Made by a program: the position numbers and the translations under genes | Part shown: piece after piece, positions 1-6,321 of the stretch | How positions within the stretch are numbered: position 1 is the first letter of the stretch | How the letters are laid out: each line of letters starts with the position of its first letter | From: Syntrophobacterales bacterium | GTDB taxonomy: Bacteria > Desulfobacterota > Syntrophobacteria > BM002 | Assembly (NCBI GenBank): GCA_030601545.1 | Contig: JAUVTM010000046.1 | Coordinates: 1-10,637, forward strand | DNA: 10,637 nt | Direction: 5' to 3' | Notes under the pieces: generated by a model | Seen by the model: the letters and a program-made list of their open reading frames with translations, nothing else | The model's database searches: none | Told to the model about the DNA's origin: nothing

Positions 1-140
1 TGGAGCATATCCTGGCATTCATTGGATTCAGTGACTTTCAGACCATACTTGTCGAGCCAACCCTGGTATCTCCTGAAGATAAGGAAAAGATTATGGAAGC
101 AGCCAGAGAGCAGGCCAAGGCTGTTGCGGCGGGATTTTAG
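1..140 (+). CDS. azoR: FMN-dependent NADH-azoreductase-like protein, C-terminal fragment (5' end outside window)
   Basis: Only the last 45 codons are visible, read in the frame that ends at TAG 138-140. The peptide carries a FIGFSD segment, then a VEPTLVSPE segment, then an Ala/Lys-rich C-terminal helix ending AAGF. This resembles the C-terminus of AcpD/AzoR-family flavoproteins, where LGFIG(F/I)TD is followed by a short beta strand and a final helix. Such enzymes are soluble flavodoxin-fold quinone or azo reductases using NAD(P)H and FMN. The catalytic and FMN-binding parts lie outside the window, so the assignment rests on a short tail and another member of the NAD(P)H dehydrogenase (quinone) superfamily is possible. 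The next gene begins 264 bases later after a REP-like palindrome, so co-transcription is not evident. Confidence 0.6.
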   Translation, partial: EHILAFIGFSDFQTILVEPTLVSPEDKEKIMEAAREQAKAVAAGF

Positions 141-170
141 CAGGAAATACACTATGTACTGGCACTAATA

Positions 171-222
171 TGTAGGGTGGGCAATGCACACCGATTTATT
201 GGTGGGCGGTGCCCACCCTACA
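171..222. repeat. REP-like long palindrome (TGTAGGGTGGGCA / TGCCCACCCTACA)
   Basis: TGTAGGGTGGGCA (171-183) and TGCCCACCCTACA (210-222) are perfect 13-base inverted repeats. The interior can also fold: CACC 189-192 pairs with GGTG 201-204, and three more pairs are possible in between, leaving an 8-base loop. The whole is a nearly continuous hairpin about 52 bases long. Sequences of the GTAGGGTGGGC type are common intergenic REP palindromes in many bacteria, often mobilised by RAYT transposases. No RAYT gene is in this window. There is no T-run on either side, so it is not an obvious terminator. Confidence 0.75.
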
Positions 223-393
223 TCTAGTTTCCGTAAAGATGGGCGAGGCGGCGAAATAAGGACAACTGACGCTATGCGCTATGCGCTCAGCGCGTTGCTT
301 CCTATCTAGACAAACTGGAGGGACTGGAGTATTATTCCAGGGTTGCAGACTCTGAGCATCTGTAGAACCAATGCGAATCTGAAAATGCCAACG

Positions 394-399
394 AGGAGG
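394..399 (+). promoter_or_regulatory. Ribosome binding site deciding the start of the kinase-like gene
   Basis: AGGAGG lies five bases before ATG 405. The TTG immediately upstream (402-404) is in frame but would leave only two bases of spacing, so ATG 405 is the better start. Confidence 0.7.
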
Positions 400-404
400 A
401 CTTG

Positions 405-1022
405 ATGTCAGTCATTACAATCAGCAGGGAATGTGGTGTGGATAGCGAAGAAGTGGCATCTCTTTTGGCGAAAAAACTGGGTTGGGAATACATCGGTAAA
501 CAGTTAGTGGCGAAGATTGCCAGGGAGCTACGTATCTCTGAAGGCGAAGCTGAGGCGTTTCTTCAGGATGCGCAATCGCGTCTTCTGCGTTTCGTGGATC
601 GGTATACTTGTTCGCTGATACAAAAGGTGGTTGATCGCGAGCGCGGCTGCCTGGACGACGAGAGCTACTTCAAAACCGTCAAGAAATTGGTAGAAGATGT
701 TTATGAGGACAGGAATGCTATTATTCTCGGCTGGGGTGGGATGTGTCTTTTGCGGGATAAACCCGACGTGCTTCATGTTCGGCTGATCAAAGATGAGAAA
801 GGAAAAATTGACACCATCATGGAGCGTTTCAATATAGACCAAAAAGCAGCCAAATACCACATCGACAGAGAAGAAAAGGATTCAAAAAGCCTGATCAAGC
901 ACTATTTCAAGGTAGACTGGAATGACGCTTCTCTCTACGACTTGGTTATCGACATGGGGAAGACTACCGTTGAGGACGCCGCAAACACTATCATTGAAAA
1001 TCTTAAACTCAAGACGTCCTAA
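405..1022 (+). CDS. Cytidylate kinase-like family protein
   Basis: This 205-residue soluble protein fits the cytidylate kinase-like family (Pfam Cytidylate_kin2). Visible signatures, in order, are the N-terminal strand ITISRE (residues 4-9); a helix with LAKKLGWEYIGKQLV (21-35); the second strand and loop NAIILGWGGMCLLRD (104-118), matching the family's GRGGxxILRD; HVRLI (124-128), then a lid-like Arg/Lys helix; and the C-terminal FKVDWNDASLYDLVIDMGK (168-186). Family members are presumed nucleotide or small-molecule kinases, with few characterised substrates. The family's usual glycine-rich GSGG after SRxxG is replaced here by GVDSEE, so phosphoryl transfer is uncertain and a sensory or inactive role is possible. 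It is not the housekeeping Cmk. It stands alone: 382 bases separate TTG 402 or ATG 405 from nothing upstream but spacer, and nhaA begins 303 bases downstream. Confidence 0.85.
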   Translation: MSVITISRECGVDSEEVASLLAKKLGWEYIGKQLVAKIARELRISEGEAEAFLQDAQSRLLRFVDRYTCSLIQKVVDRERGCLDDESYFKTVKKLVEDVYEDRNAIILGWGGMCLLRDKPDVLHVRLIKDEKGKIDTIMERFNIDQKAAKYHIDREEKDSKSLIKHYFKVDWNDASLYDLVIDMGKTTVEDAANTIIENLKLKTS

Positions 1023-1147
1023 CCCTGAGGCCAGTTTCCTCAACTCCGCGACTGCGCCATCGGTCTTATTATTTCACATGTCTAAACCCTACCGCGGACT
1101 TGGGCCAGAGCAAAGAATCCGGGCCCAAAGGACCCGGCGATTTTAGA

Positions 1148-1243
1148 TTTGAGAATGCAGATTTCAGATTTAAAAGCTCAATACCTCCCCGTAAGAAATG
1201 CATACGCCTCAATCTGCAATCTACAATCTGCAATCATAAATCA
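1148..1243 (-). repeat. Dispersed AT-rich intergenic repeat, copy 1 (inverted relative to copy 2)
   Basis: Read on the minus strand, this stretch begins TGATTTATGATTGCAG, continues with GATTGTAGATTGCAGATTG, and ends CTGCATTCTCAAA. It aligns over its whole length with 5317-5413 read on the plus strand. By hand I count about a dozen substitutions and one indel over the core 88 bases, roughly 86% identity. It is non-coding and made of GATTGCAGATT-like words. It looks like a non-autonomous interspersed repeat; no transposase or target duplication is visible. Confidence 0.75.
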
Positions 1244-1251
1244 TACATACA

Positions 1252-1273
1252 CTGGTCCCAAGGACCAGGTTTT
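1252..1273 (+). terminator. Candidate intrinsic terminator before nhaA
   Basis: CTGGTCC (1252-1258) and GGACCAG (1262-1268) form a perfect 7-bp stem with loop CAA, followed after one G by TTTT. It could end transcripts from the kinase-like gene 230 bases upstream. It may equally be a structural part of the flanking repeat element, since a similar hairpin lies on the repeat's other side. Confidence 0.4.
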
Positions 1274-1325
1274 CTATGTTGAATAAATAGTGACAATCTC
1301 CGGTGAACTCCGCCTCATTTGAATA

Positions 1326-2696
1326 ATGCTCAACAACTTTAAATCATTACCGACCACCCTCGTGGCGGACTATATTGTCCGGCCCGCAGAATCCTTCTTC
1401 AAGAAAGAGGCTTCCAGCAGTGTGCTGTTGCTCCTGGCCAGCCTGCTTGCAGTGGCCTGGGCCAATTCCTCATTTGCCCCTGCTTACCACCACCTTCTGC
1501 ATACAGATTTCACCCTGGCACTGGGTGATCACCTAATCACCAAGTCACTCGTCCACTGGATAAACGACGGCCTCATGACCTTCTTTATTTTTGTCGTGGG
1601 CTTGGAGATCAAAAGGGAAATTCTCGTGGGCGAGCTTTCGTCCCCCAAGAGTGCTCTTCTCCCTGTTGCTGCTGCCCTGGGTGGAATGCTCCTACCGGGC
1701 GCTATCTATTTTTTACTCAATCGTGGTACTGCCACGGCAAATGGTTGGGGCATACCAATGGCCACCGATATCGCCTTCGCTTTGGGGGCCATTGCCGTAT
1801 TCGGCAGGAAACTGCCCGTCGGCCTCAGAGTCTTTCTTTCTGCTTTTGCCATTGCCGACGACCTGGGTGCAGTAATTATCATCGCTTTCTTCTACACCAA
1901 GCAAATCGTCTGGGGCTACCTCATTATCTGCATTTTTTTCGTCCTGGGACTTATTGTCGCCAATCTCCTTTGGATCAGGTGGACGCTCCTCTATGCCCTT
2001 CTTGGTCTTGGCATTTGGATTGCTGTGCTCGGCTCTGGAGTTCACCCCACTGTGGCAGGATTTGTGGTCGCCATGTTCATTCCGGCTCGGGGCAAATATG
2101 ACACTGATCGATTCGTCAAGAAAGTCAGCGAAATCCTGGATGAGTTCCAGTGTGAGGAACAGAGCTGCGGTTATTCAATCCTCTTGAACCAAGGTCATCT
2201 CAATGCCGTACACGCACTGGAACTAGCCTGTCATGACGTAGAAACTCCTTTGCAGAGGATGGAGCACTACTTACATCCCTGGATTGCTTTCGTGCTCTTG
2301 CCAGTCTTCGCCTTTGCCAACGCCGGACTGTCTCTCAAGGGAATAAACGTCGCCAGTGTCCTCGCTCAGCCCCTCACCATTGGTATCGCCTTGGGGCTGC
2401 TGGTTGGAAAACCGGTGGGCGTTACCTTGTTTTCCTTTCTTGCTGTCAAAACAAACATAGCGGTACTCCCAGCCGGAGTCAGGTGGTCGCATATCATCGG
2501 AGCCGGCATGCTCGGGGGAATCGGGTTTACCATGTCGTTGTTCGTCTCCAACCTCTCCTTCGTCTCACCAGATCTACTCAACTACTCCAAGCTGGGGATC
2601 CTTTTGGGCTCTATTCTCTCGGCCGCAGCGGGACTTCTGTTTTTAACGTGCGAGTGCTCTTTGCAAAGCAGACGGGAAGCAGCCTCGTCAACGTAA
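1326..2696 (+). CDS. nhaA: Na+/H+ antiporter NhaA
   Basis: This 456-residue inner-membrane protein is an electrogenic Na+(Li+)/H+ exchanger used for sodium and pH homeostasis. Diagnostic NhaA features are visible: VGLEIKREILVGEL after the early helices (residues 91-104), GIPMATDIAFALG (142-154) with the helix IV aspartate D148, the ion-binding pair D178-D179 in AIADDLGAVIIIAFFYT, and K362 in GLLVGKPVG, matching the functional lysine of helix X. The C-terminal GAGMLGGIGFTMSLFVS is also typical. It is longer than E. coli NhaA (388) because of a hydrophilic loop of about 65 residues (254-318) between helices VIII and IX, seen in many long NhaA proteins, plus an N-terminal extension. ATG 1326 has no clear Shine-Dalgarno. 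uvrA starts 50 bases after the stop on the same strand, so the two may share a transcript although functionally unrelated. Confidence 0.95.
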   Translation: MLNNFKSLPTTLVADYIVRPAESFFKKEASSSVLLLLASLLAVAWANSSFAPAYHHLLHTDFTLALGDHLITKSLVHWINDGLMTFFIFVVGLEIKREILVGELSSPKSALLPVAAALGGMLLPGAIYFLLNRGTATANGWGIPMATDIAFALGAIAVFGRKLPVGLRVFLSAFAIADDLGAVIIIAFFYTKQIVWGYLIICIFFVLGLIVANLLWIRWTLLYALLGLGIWIAVLGSGVHPTVAGFVVAMFIPARGKYDTDRFVKKVSEILDEFQCEEQSCGYSILLNQGHLNAVHALELACHDVETPLQRMEHYLHPWIAFVLLPVFAFANAGLSLKGINVASVLAQPLTIGIALGLLVGKPVGVTLFSFLAVKTNIAVLPAGVRWSHIIGAGMLGGIGFTMSLFVSNLSFVSPDLLNYSKLGILLGSILSAAAGLLFLTCECSLQSRREAASST

Positions 2697-2746
2697 TCTG
2701 CAGAAGTGCGCGAAATTGGAGCGCAGCGAGCGCGAAGAAATAAAAA

Positions 2747-5293
2747 ATGAATGAGATCGTAGTTCTCGGTGCACGACAGCACAACCTCAAAAATATTAAT
2801 GTCGCCATTCCCCGGGATAACCTGGTGGTAATCACCGGGGTCAGTGGCTCAGGCAAATCCTCGCTCGCTTTCGACACCCTTTATGCCGAAGGTCAGAGAC
2901 GCTATGTGGAATCCCTCTCCTCATACGCCCGCCAGTTTTTGGAGAGAATGGACCGGCCTGATGTAGATTCAATCGAAGGTCTGAGTCCGGCTATTGCCAT
3001 TGAGCAAAAAACTGCCGGTAGGAACCCCCGCTCCACCGTTGGGACTATAACCGAAATCTACGACTACCTCAGGGTTCTTTTCGCCAGGGTGGGACAGCCG
3101 CACTGTCTTGGCTGCGGTGAAAAGATCCAGGCCATGACCATTCAGCAGATGGTGGACTCCGTTCTTGAACTTCCCGAGGGTACCAGGATTCTTGTCCTGG
3201 CACCACTGGAGCACCACGATCGCGATCAGCCAAAACGTCTTTTGAGCCGGCTCCGCCGTGAAGGATTTGTCAGGGTCCGCGTGGATGGTACTGTTTTTAA
3301 TCTCGACGAGCAGATTCAGCTATCCAGTGATGTGACCTCTCGCATTGAGGTGGTGGTCGACAGGCTTGTGGTACGGGCTGACGCTATACGGCGGGCCACA
3401 GATTCCATGGAACTTGCTCTCCGAACCGGGGAGGGCAGAACTCGAGTGGCTATCGTTGACGGCGAGGAGCTGGATTTCAGTGACCAGCCTCTTTGCCATT
3501 CCTGCAACGTGAGAATGCCGGGGCTCTCTCCCCAACTTTTCAGTTTCAACAATGCCCTCGGTGCCTGCCCTGAGTGCTCAGGGCTTGGAATCATGGAAAG
3601 ATTTGATCCTGAACTTGTGGTACCTGACTGGCGTCAACAAGGCAGCGATGAGCGGGAGCAATTATTCACTTATCTTGCCAAGGGGATTTGCCGCACCTGC
3701 CAGGGAGCAAGGCTACGGCCGGAATCTCTGGCCGTCACCATTGCCGATATGAACATCTACCAGGTGAGTAGCCTGGATATCGCCCAATTGAATGGGTGGA
3801 TAGATAACCTTGGTTTTGCACCCCAACAGAGACCTGTGGCTGAGCAGTTACTGAGCCAGGTCAGCCAGCGGCTGGAGTTCTTGAGCCAGGTAGGGCTTTC
3901 CTACCTTAGTCTGGACCGGGCCTCCACTACCCTGTCAGGAGGAGAGGCCCAGCGTCTCCGTCTTGCCACCCAGATAGGCTCCAGACTTGTGGGAGTGCTC
4001 TATATCCTGGATGAGCCGAGCATTGGTCTACATCAGCGTGACAACCAGCGGCTACTGGACACGCTCAAAGCACTTCGCGATCAGGGAAACACCGTAGTGA
4101 TTGTTGAGCACGACGCCGAGACCATTATGACCGCGGATCATGTAGTTGATGTTGGCCCTGGTGCGGGTGATCAGGGTGGGCATCTCGTTTTCAGCGGCAA
4201 GCCGGCTTTACTTCTTCAGCATGCCGACTCATTAACAGGGCAATACCTCTCTGGCAGTTTGAGCATCTCTGTGCCGGCAGGCAGGCGTAGTCCCGGGCGC
4301 GGCTTTCTTACCATTGAAGGGGCCGGCGCCAACAACCTGCAAAATATCACCGCATCAATCCCAATCGGTCTGTTCACATGTGTGACCGGTGTGTCCGGCT
4401 CGGGTAAGAGCACGCTCATTTTGGACACCCTCTATCGCGCCGCTGCAAAGCTGTTGCACCGTGCCCGGGAATTTCCTGGGACTCACCGTCGCCTTCGAGG
4501 ACTCGAGGCACTAGACAAGGTTGTTCATATTGACCAGTCCGCTATCGGTCGCACCCCCAGATCTAACCCGGCCACCTATACCGGGATCTTTACCCAGGTC
4601 CGAAACCTGCTGGCGCAGGTGCCAGAGGCTCGGACACGGGGATACAGGGCCGGCCGTTTCAGTTTTAATGTCAAGGGCGGCCGCTGTGAAGCATGTGCTG
4701 GCCAAGGTATTCTCAAAGTCGAAATGCACTTTTTGCCTGACGTGTATGTTACCTGCGATGATTGCAAAGGTCTTCGTTTCAACCGAGACACCTTGGAAAT
4801 AATCTATAAGGGGAAAAATATCGCTCAAATGTTGGACATGACCATGAACGAGGCCCACCGTTTTTTCGGCAACATACCTCTCATTAAAGATAAGCTCTCC
4901 ATCTTGGATGAAGTTGGGCTCGGCTATCTCAGACTCGGACAACCAGCCACAACACTATCAGGCGGTGAAGCGCAGAGAATCAAACTGGCTCGAGAACTGA
5001 GCAAGCGCAGCAGTGGCAAAACCCTGTATCTCCTGGATGAGCCCACCACTGGTCTGCATTTCGACGACATTAAGAAGCTGCTCTATGTTCTCAATCGCTT
5101 GGTGGACGCCGGCAATACGATCGTAGTCATTGAACATCACTTGGATGTTATCAAGACCGCAGACTTTGTAATCGACCTTGGACCTGAAGGTGGGACAGAG
5201 GGAGGCAAGATTGTCGGTACCGGAACACCTGAGGAGATCGCCCAAATTCCTGAATCGCATACAGGACGGTATCTTAAGAAAACATTAAAGTAA
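2747..5293 (+). CDS. uvrA: UvrABC excinuclease subunit A, compact form lacking an internal block
   Basis: UvrA is the damage-recognising ABC ATPase dimer of nucleotide excision repair; it loads UvrB at lesions. Both ATPase modules are intact: Walker A GVSGSGKSS (31-39), signature LSGGE (396-400) and Walker B LYILDEPS (418-425); then Walker A GVSGSGKST (548-556), LSGGE (737-741) and LYLLDEPTT (760-768). The UvrB-binding domain is present (about 118-250), so this is not the UvrA2 type. Cysteine pairs C120/C123, C250/C253, C274/C277, C315/C318, C647/C650 and C670/C673 supply zinc sites. The protein has 848 residues against a usual 930-950. The shortfall is one block between FDPELVVP (286-293) and REQLFTYLAKGICRTC (303-318), where typical UvrA has about 90 extra residues. 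The frame is clean there. ATG 2747 follows an A-rich stretch with only a weak GAAG Shine-Dalgarno. Confidence 0.95.
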   Translation: MNEIVVLGARQHNLKNINVAIPRDNLVVITGVSGSGKSSLAFDTLYAEGQRRYVESLSSYARQFLERMDRPDVDSIEGLSPAIAIEQKTAGRNPRSTVGTITEIYDYLRVLFARVGQPHCLGCGEKIQAMTIQQMVDSVLELPEGTRILVLAPLEHHDRDQPKRLLSRLRREGFVRVRVDGTVFNLDEQIQLSSDVTSRIEVVVDRLVVRADAIRRATDSMELALRTGEGRTRVAIVDGEELDFSDQPLCHSCNVRMPGLSPQLFSFNNALGACPECSGLGIMERFDPELVVPDWRQQGSDEREQLFTYLAKGICRTCQGARLRPESLAVTIADMNIYQVSSLDIAQLNGWIDNLGFAPQQRPVAEQLLSQVSQRLEFLSQVGLSYLSLDRASTTLSGGEAQRLRLATQIGSRLVGVLYILDEPSIGLHQRDNQRLLDTLKALRDQGNTVVIVEHDAETIMTADHVVDVGPGAGDQGGHLVFSGKPALLLQHADSLTGQYLSGSLSISVPAGRRSPGRGFLTIEGAGANNLQNITASIPIGLFTCVTGVSGSGKSTLILDTLYRAAAKLLHRAREFPGTHRRLRGLEALDKVVHIDQSAIGRTPRSNPATYTGIFTQVRNLLAQVPEARTRGYRAGRFSFNVKGGRCEACAGQGILKVEMHFLPDVYVTCDDCKGLRFNRDTLEIIYKGKNIAQMLDMTMNEAHRFFGNIPLIKDKLSILDEVGLGYLRLGQPATTLSGGEAQRIKLARELSKRSSGKTLYLLDEPTTGLHFDDIKKLLYVLNRLVDAGNTIVVIEHHLDVIKTADFVIDLGPEGGTEGGKIVGTGTPEEIAQIPESHTGRYLKKTLK

Positions 5294-5316
5294 GGAATCC
5301 AGGACTAGAGGGATTT

Positions 5317-5413
5317 TGATTTACGATTTCAGATTGTAGATTGCAGATTGAGGCTGCATGCATTCCCTACGGCGAGGTACTAAGCTCTTCAATCTAAAAT
5401 CTGCATTCTTAAA
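5317..5413 (+). repeat. Dispersed AT-rich intergenic repeat, copy 2
   Basis: This is the inverted partner of 1148-1243. It begins 23 bases after the uvrA stop. After it comes a GC-rich double-hairpin stretch: CCCGCCC/GGGTGGG at 5421-5437 and GTCC/GGAC around 5439-5449. The word AATCTAAAATC occurs at 5391-5401 and again at 5451-5461, on either side of this hairpin block. The same word ends copy 1, so the GC-rich block may have been inserted or rearranged in copy 2. Confidence 0.75.
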
Positions 5414-5476
5414 CCGGGAACCCGCCCGAAGGGTGGGAGTCCGCAGGACAAATCTAAAATCATACTAGTTGGCTTC

Positions 5477-5896
5477 TCAAGCGAAGCCTGCCTTAACCTC
5501 GTCGACATCTATGACCAAAGTCTGCAGGGTCTGCAGCAACTCAGGCGCTATCTCTTCCGATTTAAGATAATTCAAGGCTGCTCTGGCGATGAATTTTCGG
5601 GCCTCACTGGAAATCTTCACAAATCTAACACCCATGCCACGCGGTGAAATTTCATCATCAGGGCCCCACCTATTCGACCACGTCACTTCCGCTTTAGCTG
5701 TCAAGGTCTGGTCGGAGTTGGGAATATTTATGGTCAATTCAAAGACTTCATTGAGCCTTAACGGTTTTTGACAATGGATGAAGACTCCATTTGGGGTAAC
5801 ATTTGATGTTACCCCATCCATAGTCCCTTGACCGGTCTTTATCACAGCCGGCCATTTTATTTCAGCTCTGGGATAGTCACGCTTTTCATTACTCAC
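5477..5896 (-). CDS. PilZ domain protein (predicted c-di-GMP receptor)
   Basis: The product has 139 residues and no signal peptide or membrane segment, so it is probably cytoplasmic. It shows both halves of the c-di-GMP-binding PilZ signature: RxxxR as R6-DYP-R10 and the (D/N)x(S/T)xxG motif as NVTPNG (32-37). A beta-rich core follows, with GMGVRFVKIS near residues 87-96 and a C-terminal helical tail. Thr stands where Ser is more usual in the second motif. PilZ proteins relay c-di-GMP level to motility, adhesion or polysaccharide output; the partner cannot be told from this context. Translation starts at GTG 5896, preceded by AAGGTG (5901-5906) with four bases of spacing. The gene converges on uvrA and is preceded by a 425-base structured spacer with a terminator-like hairpin about 85 bases upstream of its start. 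Confidence 0.85.
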   Translation of the reverse strand: MSNEKRDYPRAEIKWPAVIKTGQGTMDGVTSNVTPNGVFIHCQKPLRLNEVFELTINIPNSDQTLTAKAEVTWSNRWGPDDEISPRGMGVRFVKISSEARKFIARAALNYLKSEEIAPELLQTLQTLVIDVDEVKAGFA

Positions 5897-5979
5897 AAAT
5901 CACCTTCTTTGTTGTCAGTGGTTTTTTCCTGCAGTATCCCGACTACGTAACGCACAATAAGACAAACAGGTAATTTGAG

Positions 5980-6020
5980 AAAAGCCCCCAGCAAACCGGG
6001 CGCGAATGGCTGATGGGGGC
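5980..6020 (-). terminator. Candidate intrinsic terminator upstream of pilZ
   Basis: On the minus strand GCCCCCA (6020-6014) pairs with TGGGGGC (5990-5984). Two more GC pairs follow a three-base bulge, the loop is about 16 bases, and TTTTCT comes straight after the stem. It lies between rex and pilZ, about 300 bases past the rex stop. It could end rex/atp transcripts or act as the expression platform of the structured element before it. Confidence 0.6.
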
Positions 6021-6160
6021 AAGTGATATATGGTGTAGAGCAAGACAAGGAGCTGTAAACGCTACATCTCCTTGCCTAGGCAGGAAAGATGCCAAAGGTG
6101 AAGGAAAGCGGGCAAAGCCTTTAACTACAACAACTTAGCTGAGATAGTTTACATCACTTG
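6020..6160 (-). ncRNA. Candidate structured RNA (riboswitch/attenuator-like leader of pilZ), class unknown
   Basis: CAAGTGAT (6020-6027) pairs perfectly with ATCACTTG (6153-6160), extended by two pairs after one mismatch, giving a closing helix around about 120 bases. Inside are CAAGGAG/CTCCTTG (6046-6052 with 6068-6074) continued by TGTA/TACA around loop AACGC, GGCA/TGCC (6079-6082 with 6090-6093), AAAGG/CCTTT (6094-6098 with 6118-6122), and AACT/AGTT (6132-6135 with 6146-6149). On the minus strand the 3' arm of the closing helix abuts the terminator-like hairpin and shares base 6020 with it, the usual layout of a transcription-attenuating riboswitch. The strand is chosen for that reason. 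I could not match it to c-di-GMP-I/II, cobalamin, TPP or another class I know. An independent small RNA is the main alternative. Confidence 0.35.
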
Positions 6161-6321
6161 AGCTTTGTTAAATCGCCAGATTTGGCTAAAAGCCCAAAGG
6201 AGCGTTGGTGAAACCGCCAATACAACATGCGGTTGCCCGGCACGCGGCGCAAGCGCCTGCGCTACGCGTGGCACGACCATCTTCACGGTCACTCCACACC
6301 GTAGATCTGTAGTCTCGACCC

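Larger units (their letters stand above)
141..404. other. Intergenic region between azoR-like gene and cytidylate-kinase-like gene
   Basis: No gene is supported here. Besides the REP-like palindrome (171-222) it holds short repetitive words: GGACAACTGACG at 260-271, which also occurs near 9305; a tandem GCTATGC GCTATGC at 271-284; a palindromic GCGCTCAGCGC at 283-293; and two direct copies of ACTGGAG near 315-330. No convincing promoter was recognised. A good ribosome binding site for the next gene lies at 394-399. Confidence 0.6.
1023..1325. other. Intergenic region between the kinase-like gene and nhaA
   Basis: No gene is supported. The region contains a first hairpin-forming stretch at about 1118-1137 (CCGGG ... 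CCCGG), the dispersed AT-rich repeat at 1148-1243, and a compact hairpin with a T-run at 1252-1273. The two hairpins share the core GG(C/T)CCCAA(A)GGACC and flank the repeat, so they may belong to the same element. I see no strong Shine-Dalgarno before nhaA. Confidence 0.5.
5897..6321. other. Structured intergenic region between rex and pilZ
   Basis: No protein-coding gene is supported. Reading toward pilZ on the minus strand, it holds a hairpin at 6241-6270 (CACGCG/CGCGTG with inner GCGC pairs), hairpins at 6212-6234 (AACCGC/GCGGTT) and 6184-6194 (GGCT/AGCC), a long-range helix enclosing several hairpins (6020-6160), a terminator-like hairpin (5980-6020), and about 85 bases of leader before the pilZ start. 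Confidence 0.55.

Noticed and set aside
158..176. Possible sigma-54 promoter from TGGCAC near 160
   Set aside because: The -12 GC element at the required spacing is missing.
922..1282. Two short plus-strand open frames after the kinase-like gene
   Set aside because: They overlap the gene's end and the dispersed repeat, and the translation is dominated by repeat sequence.
2697..2746. GC-rich GCGC words between nhaA and uvrA as a terminator
   Set aside because: The inverted pairing is poor and there is no T-run; the spacer is only 50 bases.
5471..5488. GGCTTC/GAAGCC hairpin spanning the pilZ stop codon as a terminator
   Set aside because: Only six pairs and no T-run directly after it on the minus strand; too weak to call.
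6081..6122. Possible c-di-GMP-I (GEMM) riboswitch on the plus strand, suggested by GGAAAG and GGGCAAAGCC
   Set aside because: The conserved second helix and receptor sequences of GEMM are absent, and no gene follows on the plus strand.
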